In this document: positions 16,841-25,315 of the stretch, one piece after another | Layout: each line of letters begins with the position of its first letter | How positions within the stretch are numbered: position 1 is the stretch's first letter | Source of the DNA: Bacteroidota bacterium | GTDB lineage: Bacteria; Bacteroidota; Bacteroidia; NS11-12g; UBA955 | DNA length: 64,000 bases | Assembly (NCBI GenBank): GCA_027488835.1 | Contig: JAIYAW010000008.1 | Location: forward strand, 62,001-126,000 | Direction of reading: 5' to 3' | Made by a program: the position numbers and the translations under genes | The notes under the pieces: generated by a model | Told to the model about the DNA's origin: nothing | What the model saw: only the letters and a program-made list of their open reading frames with translations | Database searches by the model: none

Positions 16841-18021
16841 AGTTTGGGTTTCAAAAAATAAACGCGTTTGAATTAAAACGAATTGTAAAAATTATTTTAT
16901 TGCTGTTGGCTGTATTGATCAGCATTTTTACATTGTTTTTATCTCAGAGGCTTGTGAATAAAATTGCCGCTGAGGAGACTAAGAAAATGCAGATTTGGGC
17001 CGATGCCGAACATATACTTTCTGATCCCAATAGTGAAGGAGATTTGGGTTTTCATTTGACAATTATTCAATCGAATACAACTATTCCTGCCATATTGGTA
17101 AGCGAAACTGGTAGGGTAATTCAACATATTAATCTTGAAAAATCTGATAAACCTAAAGATAAAATTTCCGATACTAAACTAAAATCGAAAATTGAAGAAT
17201 TCAAATTAGAAAATGAGCCAATCGATATTCCAATTGACGAAAAAACTATTTTCAAAGTATATTACGGTAAAAGTACGGTTTTAAAACAATTGGCCTATTA
17301 TCCTTATGTGGTTTTGGGTATTGTAGCGTTGTTTATGTTGGTGAGTTATTTTGCGTTTTCTTATTCTACCAGAAGTGAGCAAAATCAAGTGTGGGTTGGA
17401 TTGGCTAAGGAAACGGCGCATCAATTGGGTACTCCAATTTCGAGTTTAATGGGTTGGGTTGAATGTTTGGAAATGGATATTATTCCTGAAAATGCGCCGA
17501 TTGAAATGCGAAAAGATATTGACCGCTTGAAAATAATCACAGAACGGTTTTCCAAAATTGGTTCAGAACCTATTTTGGAAGATGTTGAACTGAATCAAGT
17601 GCTGCGTGATTCAATAACCTATATGCAAACCAGATCAGGTGTAAATGTTCATTTTGATGTTCAACTTTTAAATCACAATGTGTATTCTAAAATTAATGTA
17701 AATTTATTTAACTGGGTAGTTGAAAATTTAATCAAAAATAGTATCGACGCGATGGAAGGAAGAGGCGAATTGTTATTTAAAGTTTATACCCGTAATCAGA
17801 AAGTGATAATTGATTTCATTGATAATGGAAAAGGCATACATAGAAATCAAATGACCGATATTTTTAAACCCGGTTTTACAACTAAGAAACGTGGTTGGGG
17901 TTTGGGATTGTCTTTGGCCAAGCGAATCATTGAAGATTATCACAAAGGTCAAATCTTTGTAAAGGAGAGTAATCCATTTGTAAAAACAACTTTTAGAATA
18001 ATTTTAGAAGGAAATACTTAA
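16837..18021 (+). CDS. Sensor histidine kinase
   Basis: 394 residues. Two membrane helices (about 13-37 and 150-178) flank a roughly 110-residue periplasmic sensor with no recognisable fold. There is no obvious HAMP. The H-box is AKETAHQLGTPISSLMGW (phospho-acceptor His about 200), followed by the N-box VENLIKNSIDAM, G1 DNGKGI, F-box and G2 GWGLGLSLAKRIIEDY. HQLGTP is a common Bacteroidota version of the H-box. No response regulator is adjacent, so it is an orphan. The start ATGA overlaps the glycosyltransferase stop, so the two are translationally linked. Confidence 0.92.
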   Translation: MKFGFQKINAFELKRIVKIILLLLAVLISIFTLFLSQRLVNKIAAEETKKMQIWADAEHILSDPNSEGDLGFHLTIIQSNTTIPAILVSETGRVIQHINLEKSDKPKDKISDTKLKSKIEEFKLENEPIDIPIDEKTIFKVYYGKSTVLKQLAYYPYVVLGIVALFMLVSYFAFSYSTRSEQNQVWVGLAKETAHQLGTPISSLMGWVECLEMDIIPENAPIEMRKDIDRLKIITERFSKIGSEPILEDVELNQVLRDSITYMQTRSGVNVHFDVQLLNHNVYSKINVNLFNWVVENLIKNSIDAMEGRGELLFKVYTRNQKVIIDFIDNGKGIHRNQMTDIFKPGFTTKKRGWGLGLSLAKRIIEDYHKGQIFVKESNPFVKTTFRIILEGNT

Positions 18022-18029
18022 ACAAAATT

Positions 18030-18037
18030 TATCTTTG
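18030..18037 (+). promoter_or_regulatory. -7 element before the DUF4293 gene
   Basis: TATCTTTG fits TAnnTTTG and ends four bases before the ATG at 18042, suggesting an internal leaderless start within the recR-to-M14 run. No -33 match. Confidence 0.4.
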
Positions 18038-18041
18038 AATT

Positions 18042-18533
18042 ATGATACAACGCATCCAAACACTTTATTTATTTTTGATTTTTGCAATTGCATTGTTGTT
18101 GATGCTTTCAAATCCAATATATGCAGAATTTAGAATGAAACATGGTTTTAATCCTGAATCAGTTTTAATGCAATATTGGAGTCAATTTTCAATTTCTACT
18201 GAAAGTCGAATTCCATTATATAGCTACAAGTTGTTGAATATGATTTTATTGGTATTTGTCGGATTAGGGTCACTTGTAAATGTCTTTCTATTTGGAAATC
18301 GAAAGCTTCAGCTGAAACTTGTTGCTATCCTAGTTTTGTGTGCATTTGTATTTTTTGCAATTTTATTAGTCGATTATTTTATGACCAAAAGCCAATTTGA
18401 AAATAATTCTATTTCAACAACATTGGGATATCAAATTGTTTGGCCATTACTCATGTTCGTTTTTTCAATATTAGCCTATTTTGGAATTAGACACGATGAG
18501 CGTTTGGTTCAAAGTATGGACAGGATACGATGA
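18042..18533 (+). CDS. DUF4293 family membrane protein
   Basis: 163 residues with four membrane helices (about 6-24, 60-80, 90-110 and 125-147). The opening MIQRIQTLYLFLIF and an extracytoplasmic loop after the first helix are typical of DUF4293, a family confined mostly to Bacteroidota with no known role. It starts 20 bases after the kinase and its stop overlaps the carboxypeptidase start (ATGA). The family assignment is from pattern recognition; function unknown. Confidence 0.8.
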   Translation: MIQRIQTLYLFLIFAIALLLMLSNPIYAEFRMKHGFNPESVLMQYWSQFSISTESRIPLYSYKLLNMILLVFVGLGSLVNVFLFGNRKLQLKLVAILVLCAFVFFAILLVDYFMTKSQFENNSISTTLGYQIVWPLLMFVFSILAYFGIRHDERLVQSMDRIR

Positions 18534-20419
18534 AAAAGTGGGTGTTCTTAGTCATTGCCATTGTGCATTGCTCCTTTGTTTCTGGTCAATCCAAGAAAAA
18601 GAAAAACATCCCTCAAAAAACAAAAAACCAACCTGTTTTTGTTGTTCCTACAGTTGATGTTGGTGAAATAGACGATCAATCACCGGAATTTCACAAAACA
18701 CCTTATGAATTAAGTAATTATACAAAAACTGCTACTTATGATGAAGCCGTAAATTGGTATAAAAAGTTGCACCGTTCATTTCCCAATACCGAATTGATGA
18801 ATATTGGAAATAGCGATGCGGGTTTGCCTATTTATTGTTTTCATATTTTGCCTGAGATAATTTTAATGAATGCCCCAGAAGGATTTCCTGATGGTTCAAT
18901 TGATTATGAAAAATACAAAAACCGACAACAGGAAAATCCAATCAAATTATTAATCAATAACAATATTCATCCAGGTGAACCAGAAGGAACTGATGCAAGC
19001 ATGTTGTTTGCGCGAGACATTTTAACAAAGCAGTTAAGACTGGGAAAAGAAGTTTATCGGAATGCCGATATATATATCATTGTTCAATACAACGTTGATG
19101 GAACAATCAACAGAAGTGGAACTTCTAGAGCCAATCAAGATGGACCTGTTGAATATGGATTTAGAGGGAATGCCAAAAATTTAGATTTGAACCGCGATTT
19201 TATTAAAATGGATAGCCGCAATGCCAAAACTTTGGTTGGATTTATGGCAAAACAAAAATTCGATTATTTCATTGATAACCACACTTCGAATGGAGCTGAT
19301 TACCAATATACATTAACTTATTTTCATACTCGGGTTGAGAAATTGCCGAAATATTTGGTGAGTAATACATTGATTGTAGATTCGGTGTTGAAATTGTCCC
19401 TCAAAAACATGGGTTATCCAACTTCTCCATACGTGAATACAATGCAAGAAGTTCCAGACAGCGGTTTGGTTGGTTTTTATGAATCTCCAAGATTTGCAAC
19501 TGGTTGGGCTGCTTTGAATCATACCATAGGATTTACGGTTGAAACGCATATGCTAAAACCATTTAATAAAAGGGTTGATGCAACAAAGGCATTTTTAGAC
19601 GCTTTTTTGAGTTGTGTGTGTGCAGATAAGATTCGAGAGAATTTGTTGAAATCAAAAGATGGTTTTGGATTGTATAACAATCTGAACAAGATTCAATATA
19701 CCCATTTCACACTCGATCAAACAAAGTTTGAAATGTTTGATTTTTTGGGATATGAATTCGGTTATAAACCCAGTGCGGTTTCGGGTTTTCCGAGATTGTA
19801 TTACGATAGATCTAAACCCAAAACTATTTCATTAAAATATTATAATCATTACATTCCAACTGATTCAGTTGAATTGCCTAAAGCCTATGTGTTACCTTAT
19901 GCCTACAAGGAAGTATTGGAGAGGCTAGAGCTCAATAATATCAAATCCAGAACAATTACTTCTGATACAGTGCTGCTTTGCAAAGTAAGTTATGTAATAG
20001 ATTGTAAGACGGTAAAAGAGCCTTATGAGGGACATTACTTACATTCACAAGTTATAACCAAAGACACCATGATGAAGGTGACTTTGAGAGCGGGAGATAG
20101 GTTGATATTCGTGAATGACAGTAACAGTGCTTTCTTATCGGCAACCTTAGAGCCTAAATCACCTGATAGTTATTTCTGTTGGAACTTTTTTGATGGCATA
20201 TTGCAGCAAAAGGAAGGTTACAGTGCTTATGTTTTTGAAGACAAAGCTGCTGAAATATTGAAGGTAAATCCTAAACTAAAAGAAAAGTTGGAAGCAAAAA
20301 GAAAATCAGATCCAGCATTTGCCAAAGATGGTGCAGCTCAATTGGATTTTGTTTATAAGAATTCACCGTATTACGAACCTTCACACAGGAGATATCCTGT
20401 TTATCGAATCGTTCGTTAA
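18530..20419 (+). CDS. Secreted M14-family zinc carboxypeptidase
   Basis: 629 residues with a signal peptide (1-20, cleavage near SGQ). The M14 site is visible: the zinc pair His/Glu in NNNIHPGEPEGTDAS, Asn-Arg region NLDLNRDFIK, the third zinc ligand in YFIDNHTSNGADYQYT, and the catalytic Glu in GFTVETHMLKP. About 250 residues after the peptidase domain form an accessory region without a recognised family. It probably acts in the periplasm or outside the cell on peptides. It is coupled by ATGA to the DUF4293 gene. Specificity cannot be read from the sequence. Confidence 0.88.
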   Translation: MKKWVFLVIAIVHCSFVSGQSKKKKNIPQKTKNQPVFVVPTVDVGEIDDQSPEFHKTPYELSNYTKTATYDEAVNWYKKLHRSFPNTELMNIGNSDAGLPIYCFHILPEIILMNAPEGFPDGSIDYEKYKNRQQENPIKLLINNNIHPGEPEGTDASMLFARDILTKQLRLGKEVYRNADIYIIVQYNVDGTINRSGTSRANQDGPVEYGFRGNAKNLDLNRDFIKMDSRNAKTLVGFMAKQKFDYFIDNHTSNGADYQYTLTYFHTRVEKLPKYLVSNTLIVDSVLKLSLKNMGYPTSPYVNTMQEVPDSGLVGFYESPRFATGWAALNHTIGFTVETHMLKPFNKRVDATKAFLDAFLSCVCADKIRENLLKSKDGFGLYNNLNKIQYTHFTLDQTKFEMFDFLGYEFGYKPSAVSGFPRLYYDRSKPKTISLKYYNHYIPTDSVELPKAYVLPYAYKEVLERLELNNIKSRTITSDTVLLCKVSYVIDCKTVKEPYEGHYLHSQVITKDTMMKVTLRAGDRLIFVNDSNSAFLSATLEPKSPDSYFCWNFFDGILQQKEGYSAYVFEDKAAEILKVNPKLKEKLEAKRKSDPAFAKDGAAQLDFVYKNSPYYEPSHRRYPVYRIVR

Positions 20420-20422
20420 GAA

Positions 20423-20839
20423 TTATTCTCCGAGGTACTCTACGAAGTTATTTTGGGTTTCCCAAAGGGTAATTTTATGCAATTGAACGCCAACAGGGAG
20501 TTTCGCGGCAATGCGATGCCACACTGCAACAGATATATTTTCTATTGAAGGCATTTGTCCTGATAACCAAGGAACATCTAAATTTAGGTTTTGATGGTCT
20601 AAATGGTCAATGACTTCTTCTCTTATAATGACTTTTAACTTTTTTAAGTCCATTACACAACCTGTATCTGGATTGGGCTGGCCTTTCACACAAACGTATA
20701 AATCGAAATTATGTCCGTGGAAATGTGGATTTGCGCATTTCCCAAAAATGGCTAAATTTTGTTCCTCAGTCCAATTGCTGTTCCAAAGCTGATGGGCTGC
20801 GTTGAAATGTTCTTTTCTTGTGATGTAAAGTAGCGGCAT
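20423..20839 (-). CDS. queD: 6-carboxytetrahydropterin synthase QueD / PTPS family
   Basis: 138 residues of the 6-pyruvoyltetrahydropterin synthase fold. Zinc ligands are His in HFNAAHQL and the pair in NPHFHGHNF; the preceding GKC holds the catalytic Cys. SIENISVAVW and LWETQNN carry conserved Glu residues. In bacteria this family usually feeds the queuosine pathway (7-cyano-7-deazaguanine), but a tetrahydropterin role cannot be excluded. It lies 32 bases after the cysteine desulfurase gene and has its own TAnnTTTG element there. Confidence 0.85.
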   Translation of the reverse strand: MPLLYITRKEHFNAAHQLWNSNWTEEQNLAIFGKCANPHFHGHNFDLYVCVKGQPNPDTGCVMDLKKLKVIIREEVIDHLDHQNLNLDVPWLSGQMPSIENISVAVWHRIAAKLPVGVQLHKITLWETQNNFVEYLGE

Positions 20840-20847
20840 TGCGGGTG

Positions 20848-20855
20848 CAAAAATA
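20848..20855 (-). promoter_or_regulatory. -7 element before queD
   Basis: Reverse-strand TATTTTTG fits TAnnTTTG and ends nine bases before the queD ATG. No -33 match, so queD may use this and/or read-through from the efp run. Confidence 0.35.
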
Positions 20856-20871
20856 AATTAAAAAATTCGGC

Positions 20872-22008
20872 TTAATACCAAGTTTTTAATTTTTCTATGG
20901 TAGTTTGAATATCTTCAAGGGTATTGTATTTTCCAAAGCTAAAACGAACGGTGTTGCGTTCTGATGCTGGACAAATACAATTCAAAACATGACTTCCAGT
21001 ATTCGCTCCACTAGAACATGCACTTCCGCCACTTGCAGAAATTCCATTGATGTCTAAGTTGAATAATAACATGTTTCCAGCGTCTGATTTAGGGAAAGAA
21101 ACACTCAAAACGGTGTAAAGACTATTACCTTCAGGATCGCCGTTGAATTGAATGTCGGTAATGTTTTCACGCAATGCTTTTATCATTTCAGCTTTGAGCA
21201 TAGAAATGTGAGATTTTTTCTTTTCTAAATCTCTATAACTGATTTCAAGGGCTTTGGTTAATCCAACAATTCCGTATACATTTTCTGTTCCACCACGAAC
21301 TTCTCTTTCTTGTGCACCGCCAGTAATTTCAGGAGAAACACGGTTTTTTTTGTTCATGTACAGGAAACCAATTCCTTTCGGTCCATTGAATTTATGTCCT
21401 GCACCACAAAGAAAATCTACATAGCCTTGGCTTAAATCAAAGTTGTAATGCCCCATGGTTTGTACAGTATCGCAATGAAAAATCGCCCCTGCGTTATGGA
21501 TGTTTTTGCCAATTTCTTCTATTTGAATCATGTTGCCAATTTCATTGTTTGCATGCATTAAGCTTACCAATGAATTTGGGTTATTCGAAACCAAGTTATA
21601 TAAATGGGCTGTGTCTATATGTCCATTCGGCAAAATATTAACCAATTCAAGATTTACCCCAGCATTTTTATGTAGGTCTTCTGCAGTGTGCAAAACAGCA
21701 TGGTGTTCAATAGGGGATGTAATTAAGGTTTTAATGCCCAAATTAGCCACTGAGCCTCTCAGTGCTAAGTTGTCTGCTTCTGTTCCTCCAGAAGTGAAAA
21801 ATATTTCACCGGGAGAGCATTTTAATAAGGATGCTATTTTGCTACGAGATTCTTCAATAACATTTTTTACTTTCCTGCCGTTGGCATGGGTAGAGCTTGG
21901 ATTTCCAAAATGCTCACGCATCATTGGAATCATTACGTCAACTACTTCAGGATCCATTGGGGTGGTAGCTGCGTTATCTAAATAAATTCTGTTAGTAGGT
22001 GTTGTCAT
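20872..22008 (-). CDS. Cysteine desulfurase (NifS/IscS-like)
   Basis: A 378-residue class V aminotransferase-fold enzyme that takes sulfur from cysteine for Fe-S clusters or tRNA thiolation. Seen are YLDNAATTPMDPEV, TSGGTEADNLAL, the His stacking on PLP in SPIEHHAVLHT, the PLP lysine in GAGHKFNGPKG, and the active-site cysteine loop SGGSACSSG. The loop type is that of group I (IscS/NifS). Its ATG overlaps the speB stop by one base (TAATG). No iscU or tRNA thiolation gene is adjacent, so the acceptor is unknown. Confidence 0.92.
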   Translation of the reverse strand: MTTPTNRIYLDNAATTPMDPEVVDVMIPMMREHFGNPSSTHANGRKVKNVIEESRSKIASLLKCSPGEIFFTSGGTEADNLALRGSVANLGIKTLITSPIEHHAVLHTAEDLHKNAGVNLELVNILPNGHIDTAHLYNLVSNNPNSLVSLMHANNEIGNMIQIEEIGKNIHNAGAIFHCDTVQTMGHYNFDLSQGYVDFLCGAGHKFNGPKGIGFLYMNKKNRVSPEITGGAQEREVRGGTENVYGIVGLTKALEISYRDLEKKKSHISMLKAEMIKALRENITDIQFNGDPEGNSLYTVLSVSFPKSDAGNMLLFNLDINGISASGGSACSSGANTGSHVLNCICPASERNTVRFSFGKYNTLEDIQTTIEKLKTWY

Positions 22009-22901
22009 TAAATGTGGTTATTTATATTTAAATATCCTAAAAATTTGTAGCAGAGTTTTGCCATTGCAAATTCAGAAATGATATCTACTTCGCGCGGTGC
22101 AATTTCAACAATATCAAAACCTACCACTTTTTTGCGTTCACACAATCTTTTCAGAAGTTTGGTACCTTGTTGCCAAGACAAACCACCGGGTTCAGCGGTT
22201 CCAACGGCAGGAACAATAGATGGGTCAAATCCATCTGCATCAATTGAAACGTATACAACATCTCCAAGTTTGTCAATACAATCGTCAATCCATGTTTCAT
22301 CTTTGTCTAACATATGGGCATACCAAGTATTGATAATTGGTGAAGATTTGATTAATTGAGACTCTTCGATGCATTGTGCCCTAATTCCAACTTGAACCAA
22401 ATTCACTCCCATGTCGTTGATTCTTGCCATAACGCTGGCATGAGAATACGGGTTGCCGTTGTATTCTTGGCGTAAGTCAGAATGGGCATCAATTTGCAAA
22501 ACTGAAATACTCGGGTATTTTTCTTTGTATGCACGAATAAATCCGTTTGTTACGGTATGTTCAGCACCCAAGGAAACCACGAATTTATCATTCTGTAAAA
22601 GTTGGCGGGTTTGGTTGGCAATGGCTACCATTGCATTTTCGTCTACAAGTCCCTCAAAATTAATGGCTTCAAGGGTTGCAATACCAATATTTTTGTATGT
22701 TTCTTGATCGAGTTCCTCGTCGTAAAATTCAACGAAGTGACTTGCATCAATTATTGCTTGTGGACCTTTGTCAGATCCGGCAATATAACTACTTGTAAAT
22801 TCGTAAGGAACTTGTTGAATAACAACTTTTGCATTCTCAAGTGTAGTGATATCGTTATTTGGGAGGGCTAAAAAGCCATCTTCGGCATTAAGTACTTTCA
22901 T
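22008..22901 (-). CDS. speB: Agmatinase / ureohydrolase family
   Basis: About 297 residues of the arginase/agmatinase fold. The two-manganese site is complete: GAEHTV, IDAHSDLR and SIDADGFDPS. It would hydrolyse agmatine to putrescine and urea, or a related guanidino compound. The frame extends to a TTG at 22916, but the ATG at 22901 (MKVLNAEDGF) was preferred because it gives the normal N-terminus and leaves 15 bases to the efp stop. The operon with efp and cysteine desulfurase does not define the substrate, so agmatinase is the likely rather than proven call. Confidence 0.86.
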   Translation of the reverse strand: MKVLNAEDGFLALPNNDITTLENAKVVIQQVPYEFTSSYIAGSDKGPQAIIDASHFVEFYDEELDQETYKNIGIATLEAINFEGLVDENAMVAIANQTRQLLQNDKFVVSLGAEHTVTNGFIRAYKEKYPSISVLQIDAHSDLRQEYNGNPYSHASVMARINDMGVNLVQVGIRAQCIEESQLIKSSPIINTWYAHMLDKDETWIDDCIDKLGDVVYVSIDADGFDPSIVPAVGTAEPGGLSWQQGTKLLKRLCERKKVVGFDIVEIAPREVDIISEFAMAKLCYKFLGYLNINNHI

Positions 22902-22916
22902 TTTTTGCAATCGCAA

Positions 22917-23480
22917 TTACTTAACACGCTCCATGTATTCACCAGTACGGGTATCCACTTTGATTTTGGTTCCGATATCAATAAACAAAGGAATAAATAC
23001 TGTTGCACCAGTTTCAACGGTTGCAGGTTTCAATGTATTGGTAGCGGTATCTCCTTTAACGCCAGGTTCGGTGTAAGTAATTTCTACTATTGCAGTATGA
23101 GGAGGTTCCGCAGAAATAGGGGTATCATCACCTTCAAAAGCAATGATTACAGTATCGCCTTCTTTCATGAATTTAGCACCTTCACCAAATAAGTGTTTTT
23201 GCACTGGAATTTGGTCGTAAGTGTCGTTGTCCATGCAAATGTATGCATCACCTTCTTCATAGAGATATTGAAGTTCTCTGGTTTCAACACGAACAATTTC
23301 AACAGTTTCACCACTGCGGAAACGATTTTCAGCCGATTTTCCGTCTTTCACTCTGCGCATTTTTGCTTGATAAAATGCACGTAAATTCCCTGGAGTTCTG
23401 TGTTGCCATTCAATAATTTGGCATAATTCGCCGTTAAAGCGAATAAAATTACCGTTTGAAACGTCTTGAGTTGTAGCCAT
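22917..23480 (-). CDS. efp: Elongation factor P with an unusual tip loop
   Basis: 187 residues, three-domain EF-P that relieves ribosome stalling at consecutive prolines. The C-terminal part (VEITYTEPGVKGDTATNTLKPATVETGATVFIPLFI) is typical. The domain I loop reads HRTPGNLRAFYQ (about 27-38): the position modified as lysine (K34) in E. coli is Asn32 here, with Arg34 two residues on. So EpmA-type lysinylation at that place is not possible. It heads the leftward run to speB, cysteine desulfurase and queD, with a TACCTTTG element close to the ATG. No epmA, epmB or earP gene is in the window. Confidence 0.95.
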   Translation of the reverse strand: MATTQDVSNGNFIRFNGELCQIIEWQHRTPGNLRAFYQAKMRRVKDGKSAENRFRSGETVEIVRVETRELQYLYEEGDAYICMDNDTYDQIPVQKHLFGEGAKFMKEGDTVIIAFEGDDTPISAEPPHTAIVEITYTEPGVKGDTATNTLKPATVETGATVFIPLFIDIGTKIKVDTRTGEYMERVK

Positions 23481-23487
23481 ACAATTG

Positions 23488-23495
23488 CAAAGGTA
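23488..23495 (-). promoter_or_regulatory. -7 element of efp
   Basis: Reverse-strand TACCTTTG, the same word as before the thiolase, ruvX and glutaminyl-cyclase genes, ends eight bases before the efp ATG. A TTG at the -33 spacing is lacking. Confidence 0.5.
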
Positions 23496-23516
23496 GGATA
23501 ATTTTTTTTAATGTTA

Positions 23517-23533
23517 GAATTTCAACGAAATTC
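23517..23533. repeat. Short perfect hairpin between mtgA and efp
   Basis: GAATTTC (23517-23523) and GAAATTC (23527-23533) pair exactly around AAC. It lies downstream of the mtgA stop and upstream of the efp promoter. The T-run on the + strand is on the wrong side for an mtgA terminator, so the role is open. Confidence 0.35.
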
Positions 23534-23564
23534 AAACATGGATTATAAATCAAATTTATTGTTA

Positions 23565-24230
23565 TTAATACTTTAATTTCAATCCGTATCGTTTCATAGC
23601 GTAATTGATTAAATATTGGCGATTTCTGGCAAGGGTACTATTAAATCCACAAGTTCTTGGGCAAGGTAGGGTAGAAATAATCAAAATACTTTGTTGGCGA
23701 GAGAGTTTTTCAGCAGGAATATGGAAATAGTATTGCGCAGCTTCATCAACACCAAATGCTCCGCGGCCCATCTCAATTACGTTTAAATAGACTTCTAAAA
23801 TGCGTTTTTTACTCCAAAATAGTTCAATCATGCATGTGTAATAGGTTTCAACTCCTTTTCTTAACCAACTGCGTCCCTCCCAACAAAATACATTTTTTGC
23901 TGTTTGCTGAGAAATGGTGCTTGCTCCGCGGGTTTTGTTACTCGTAGCATTGTGTTCAATGGCTTTTTCAATAGCCCTGAAATCAAATCCCCAATGATCG
24001 AAAAATACTTGATCTTCTCCGGCCATAGCCGCCAATTGAAAAGATTTAGGAATTTCGTCTATGTCTATCCATCGTCCTTCTTCACCGCGAATATGACTTT
24101 GTGAATTTTGTATCATGGTGAATGGAGGATTTACCCATTTGTAAATGATTACAGGAATGAGTGAAATTCCCCAAAAAATTAAACAATATTTAAAAAACTT
24201 ACGGAAGAAAATCATTGTAAACATGGGCAA
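23565..24230 (-). CDS. mtgA: Monofunctional peptidoglycan glycosyltransferase
   Basis: 221 residues of family GT51. One membrane helix (about 12-29) anchors a periplasmic domain that polymerises lipid II into glycan strands. The catalytic block AGEDQVFFDHWGFDFRAIE has the first essential Glu, followed by RGASTISQQTAKNVF, the EVYLNVIEMGRGAFGVDEAAQYYF block with the second Glu, and no transpeptidase domain. The first of two nearby ATGs is used. It starts 17 bases after the ferredoxin-NADP reductase gene and probably shares its message. Confidence 0.93.
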   Translation of the reverse strand: MPMFTMIFFRKFFKYCLIFWGISLIPVIIYKWVNPPFTMIQNSQSHIRGEEGRWIDIDEIPKSFQLAAMAGEDQVFFDHWGFDFRAIEKAIEHNATSNKTRGASTISQQTAKNVFCWEGRSWLRKGVETYYTCMIELFWSKKRILEVYLNVIEMGRGAFGVDEAAQYYFHIPAEKLSRQQSILIISTLPCPRTCGFNSTLARNRQYLINYAMKRYGLKLKY

Positions 24231-24247
24231 TAATAATGAAATCTAAA

Positions 24248-25255
24248 TTAAAACCCTTGAACTCCGTTGACTGTAGTATACTTTAATACCAAGTTTTTGT
24301 TGGGGTAAATGCGTTTGAAAGCACTTTGAACCATCAAGGTAGCTTCGTGAAAACCGCATAAAATAAGTTTCAATTTTCCTACGTAAGTATTGATGTCGCC
24401 AATGGCATAGATACCTGGAATATTGGTGCTATAATCAAATGTATTTACTTCAATTGCAATTTTATTGATGTTCAGACCCCAATCTGCGATTGGTCCCAAT
24501 TTAGGCGAAAGTCCAAATAAAGGTAGAAAGCAATCGGCCTCAACCCATTGAATTTCTGATTCACCTTTGATTGTAGCACCCACTTTATTGAGGTTTTCGC
24601 TTCCATCTAGGTGTGTGATTTCGGAATTTAAGATCAATTTCATTTGTCCATTGCTGCTTAAATCCATCACTTTTTGCACGCTATCTAAATGCCCTCGAAA
24701 CTCTGTGCTCCGATGTGCCAAAACAACCTCAGAGGCAACGTCCTTCAAAAATAATGCCCAATCTAAAGCACTATCACCACCGCCGGCAATGACCACTTTT
24801 TTGTTGCGATATTTTTCGGGATCTTTAATCATATAATCAACCCCTTTGCCTTCAAATTCTGAGATATTGGCAATTGGTGGTTTTCTTGGTTCAAATACGC
24901 CCAAACCACCGGCAATGGCAATGTTTGGAGCAATGTGTTGTGTGCCGTTTTCTGTGGTTACAATAAATTTATTATCTTCAGTTTCTTCAATGGAAATTGC
25001 TTTTTCACCCAAAGTAAAACCAGGTTTAAAAGGGGCAATTTGCTCCATTAAATTATCAATTAAATCTCCTGCCAAAATTGATGGGAAACCAGGGATGTCG
25101 TAGATTGGTTTTTTTGGATAAATTTCAGTTAATTGCCCACCTGGTTGAGGCAATACATCAATGATATGGCACCTTAGTTTCAAAAGTCCTGCTTCAAAAA
25201 CAGTGAACAAACCTACCGGTCCAGCGCCTATGATGATTATATCAGTTTCAACCAT
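24248..25255 (-). CDS. Ferredoxin/flavodoxin-NADP+ reductase, thioredoxin-reductase-like
   Basis: 335 residues, FAD- and NAD(P)-binding. FAD motifs are IIIIGAGPVGLFTVFEA at the N-terminus and GIYAIGDINTY near 285; the NADPH-binding motif is VVIAGGGDSALDWAL. There is no redox CxxC between the two nucleotide motifs, which separates it from true thioredoxin reductase and fits the homodimeric TrxR-like ferredoxin-NADP+ reductases of Bacillus and Chlorobium. The electron partner is unknown. bshB1 lies three genes upstream, so a bacillithiol-disulfide reductase role was considered but is not shown. Confidence 0.85.
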   Translation of the reverse strand: MVETDIIIIGAGPVGLFTVFEAGLLKLRCHIIDVLPQPGGQLTEIYPKKPIYDIPGFPSILAGDLIDNLMEQIAPFKPGFTLGEKAISIEETEDNKFIVTTENGTQHIAPNIAIAGGLGVFEPRKPPIANISEFEGKGVDYMIKDPEKYRNKKVVIAGGGDSALDWALFLKDVASEVVLAHRSTEFRGHLDSVQKVMDLSSNGQMKLILNSEITHLDGSENLNKVGATIKGESEIQWVEADCFLPLFGLSPKLGPIADWGLNINKIAIEVNTFDYSTNIPGIYAIGDINTYVGKLKLILCGFHEATLMVQSAFKRIYPNKNLVLKYTTVNGVQGF

Positions 25256-25263
25256 TTCGCTTA

Positions 25264-25271
25264 CAAAGATA
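25264..25271 (-). promoter_or_regulatory. -7 element of the fnr-mtgA pair
   Basis: Reverse-strand TATCTTTG fits TAnnTTTG and ends nine bases before the reductase ATG. TTTG words upstream are not at the ideal spacing. Confidence 0.4.
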
Positions 25272-25315
25272 GTGAATGAAAAACAAATGGTTTTGCAAAC
25301 AAAAAAAGGGGAAGT

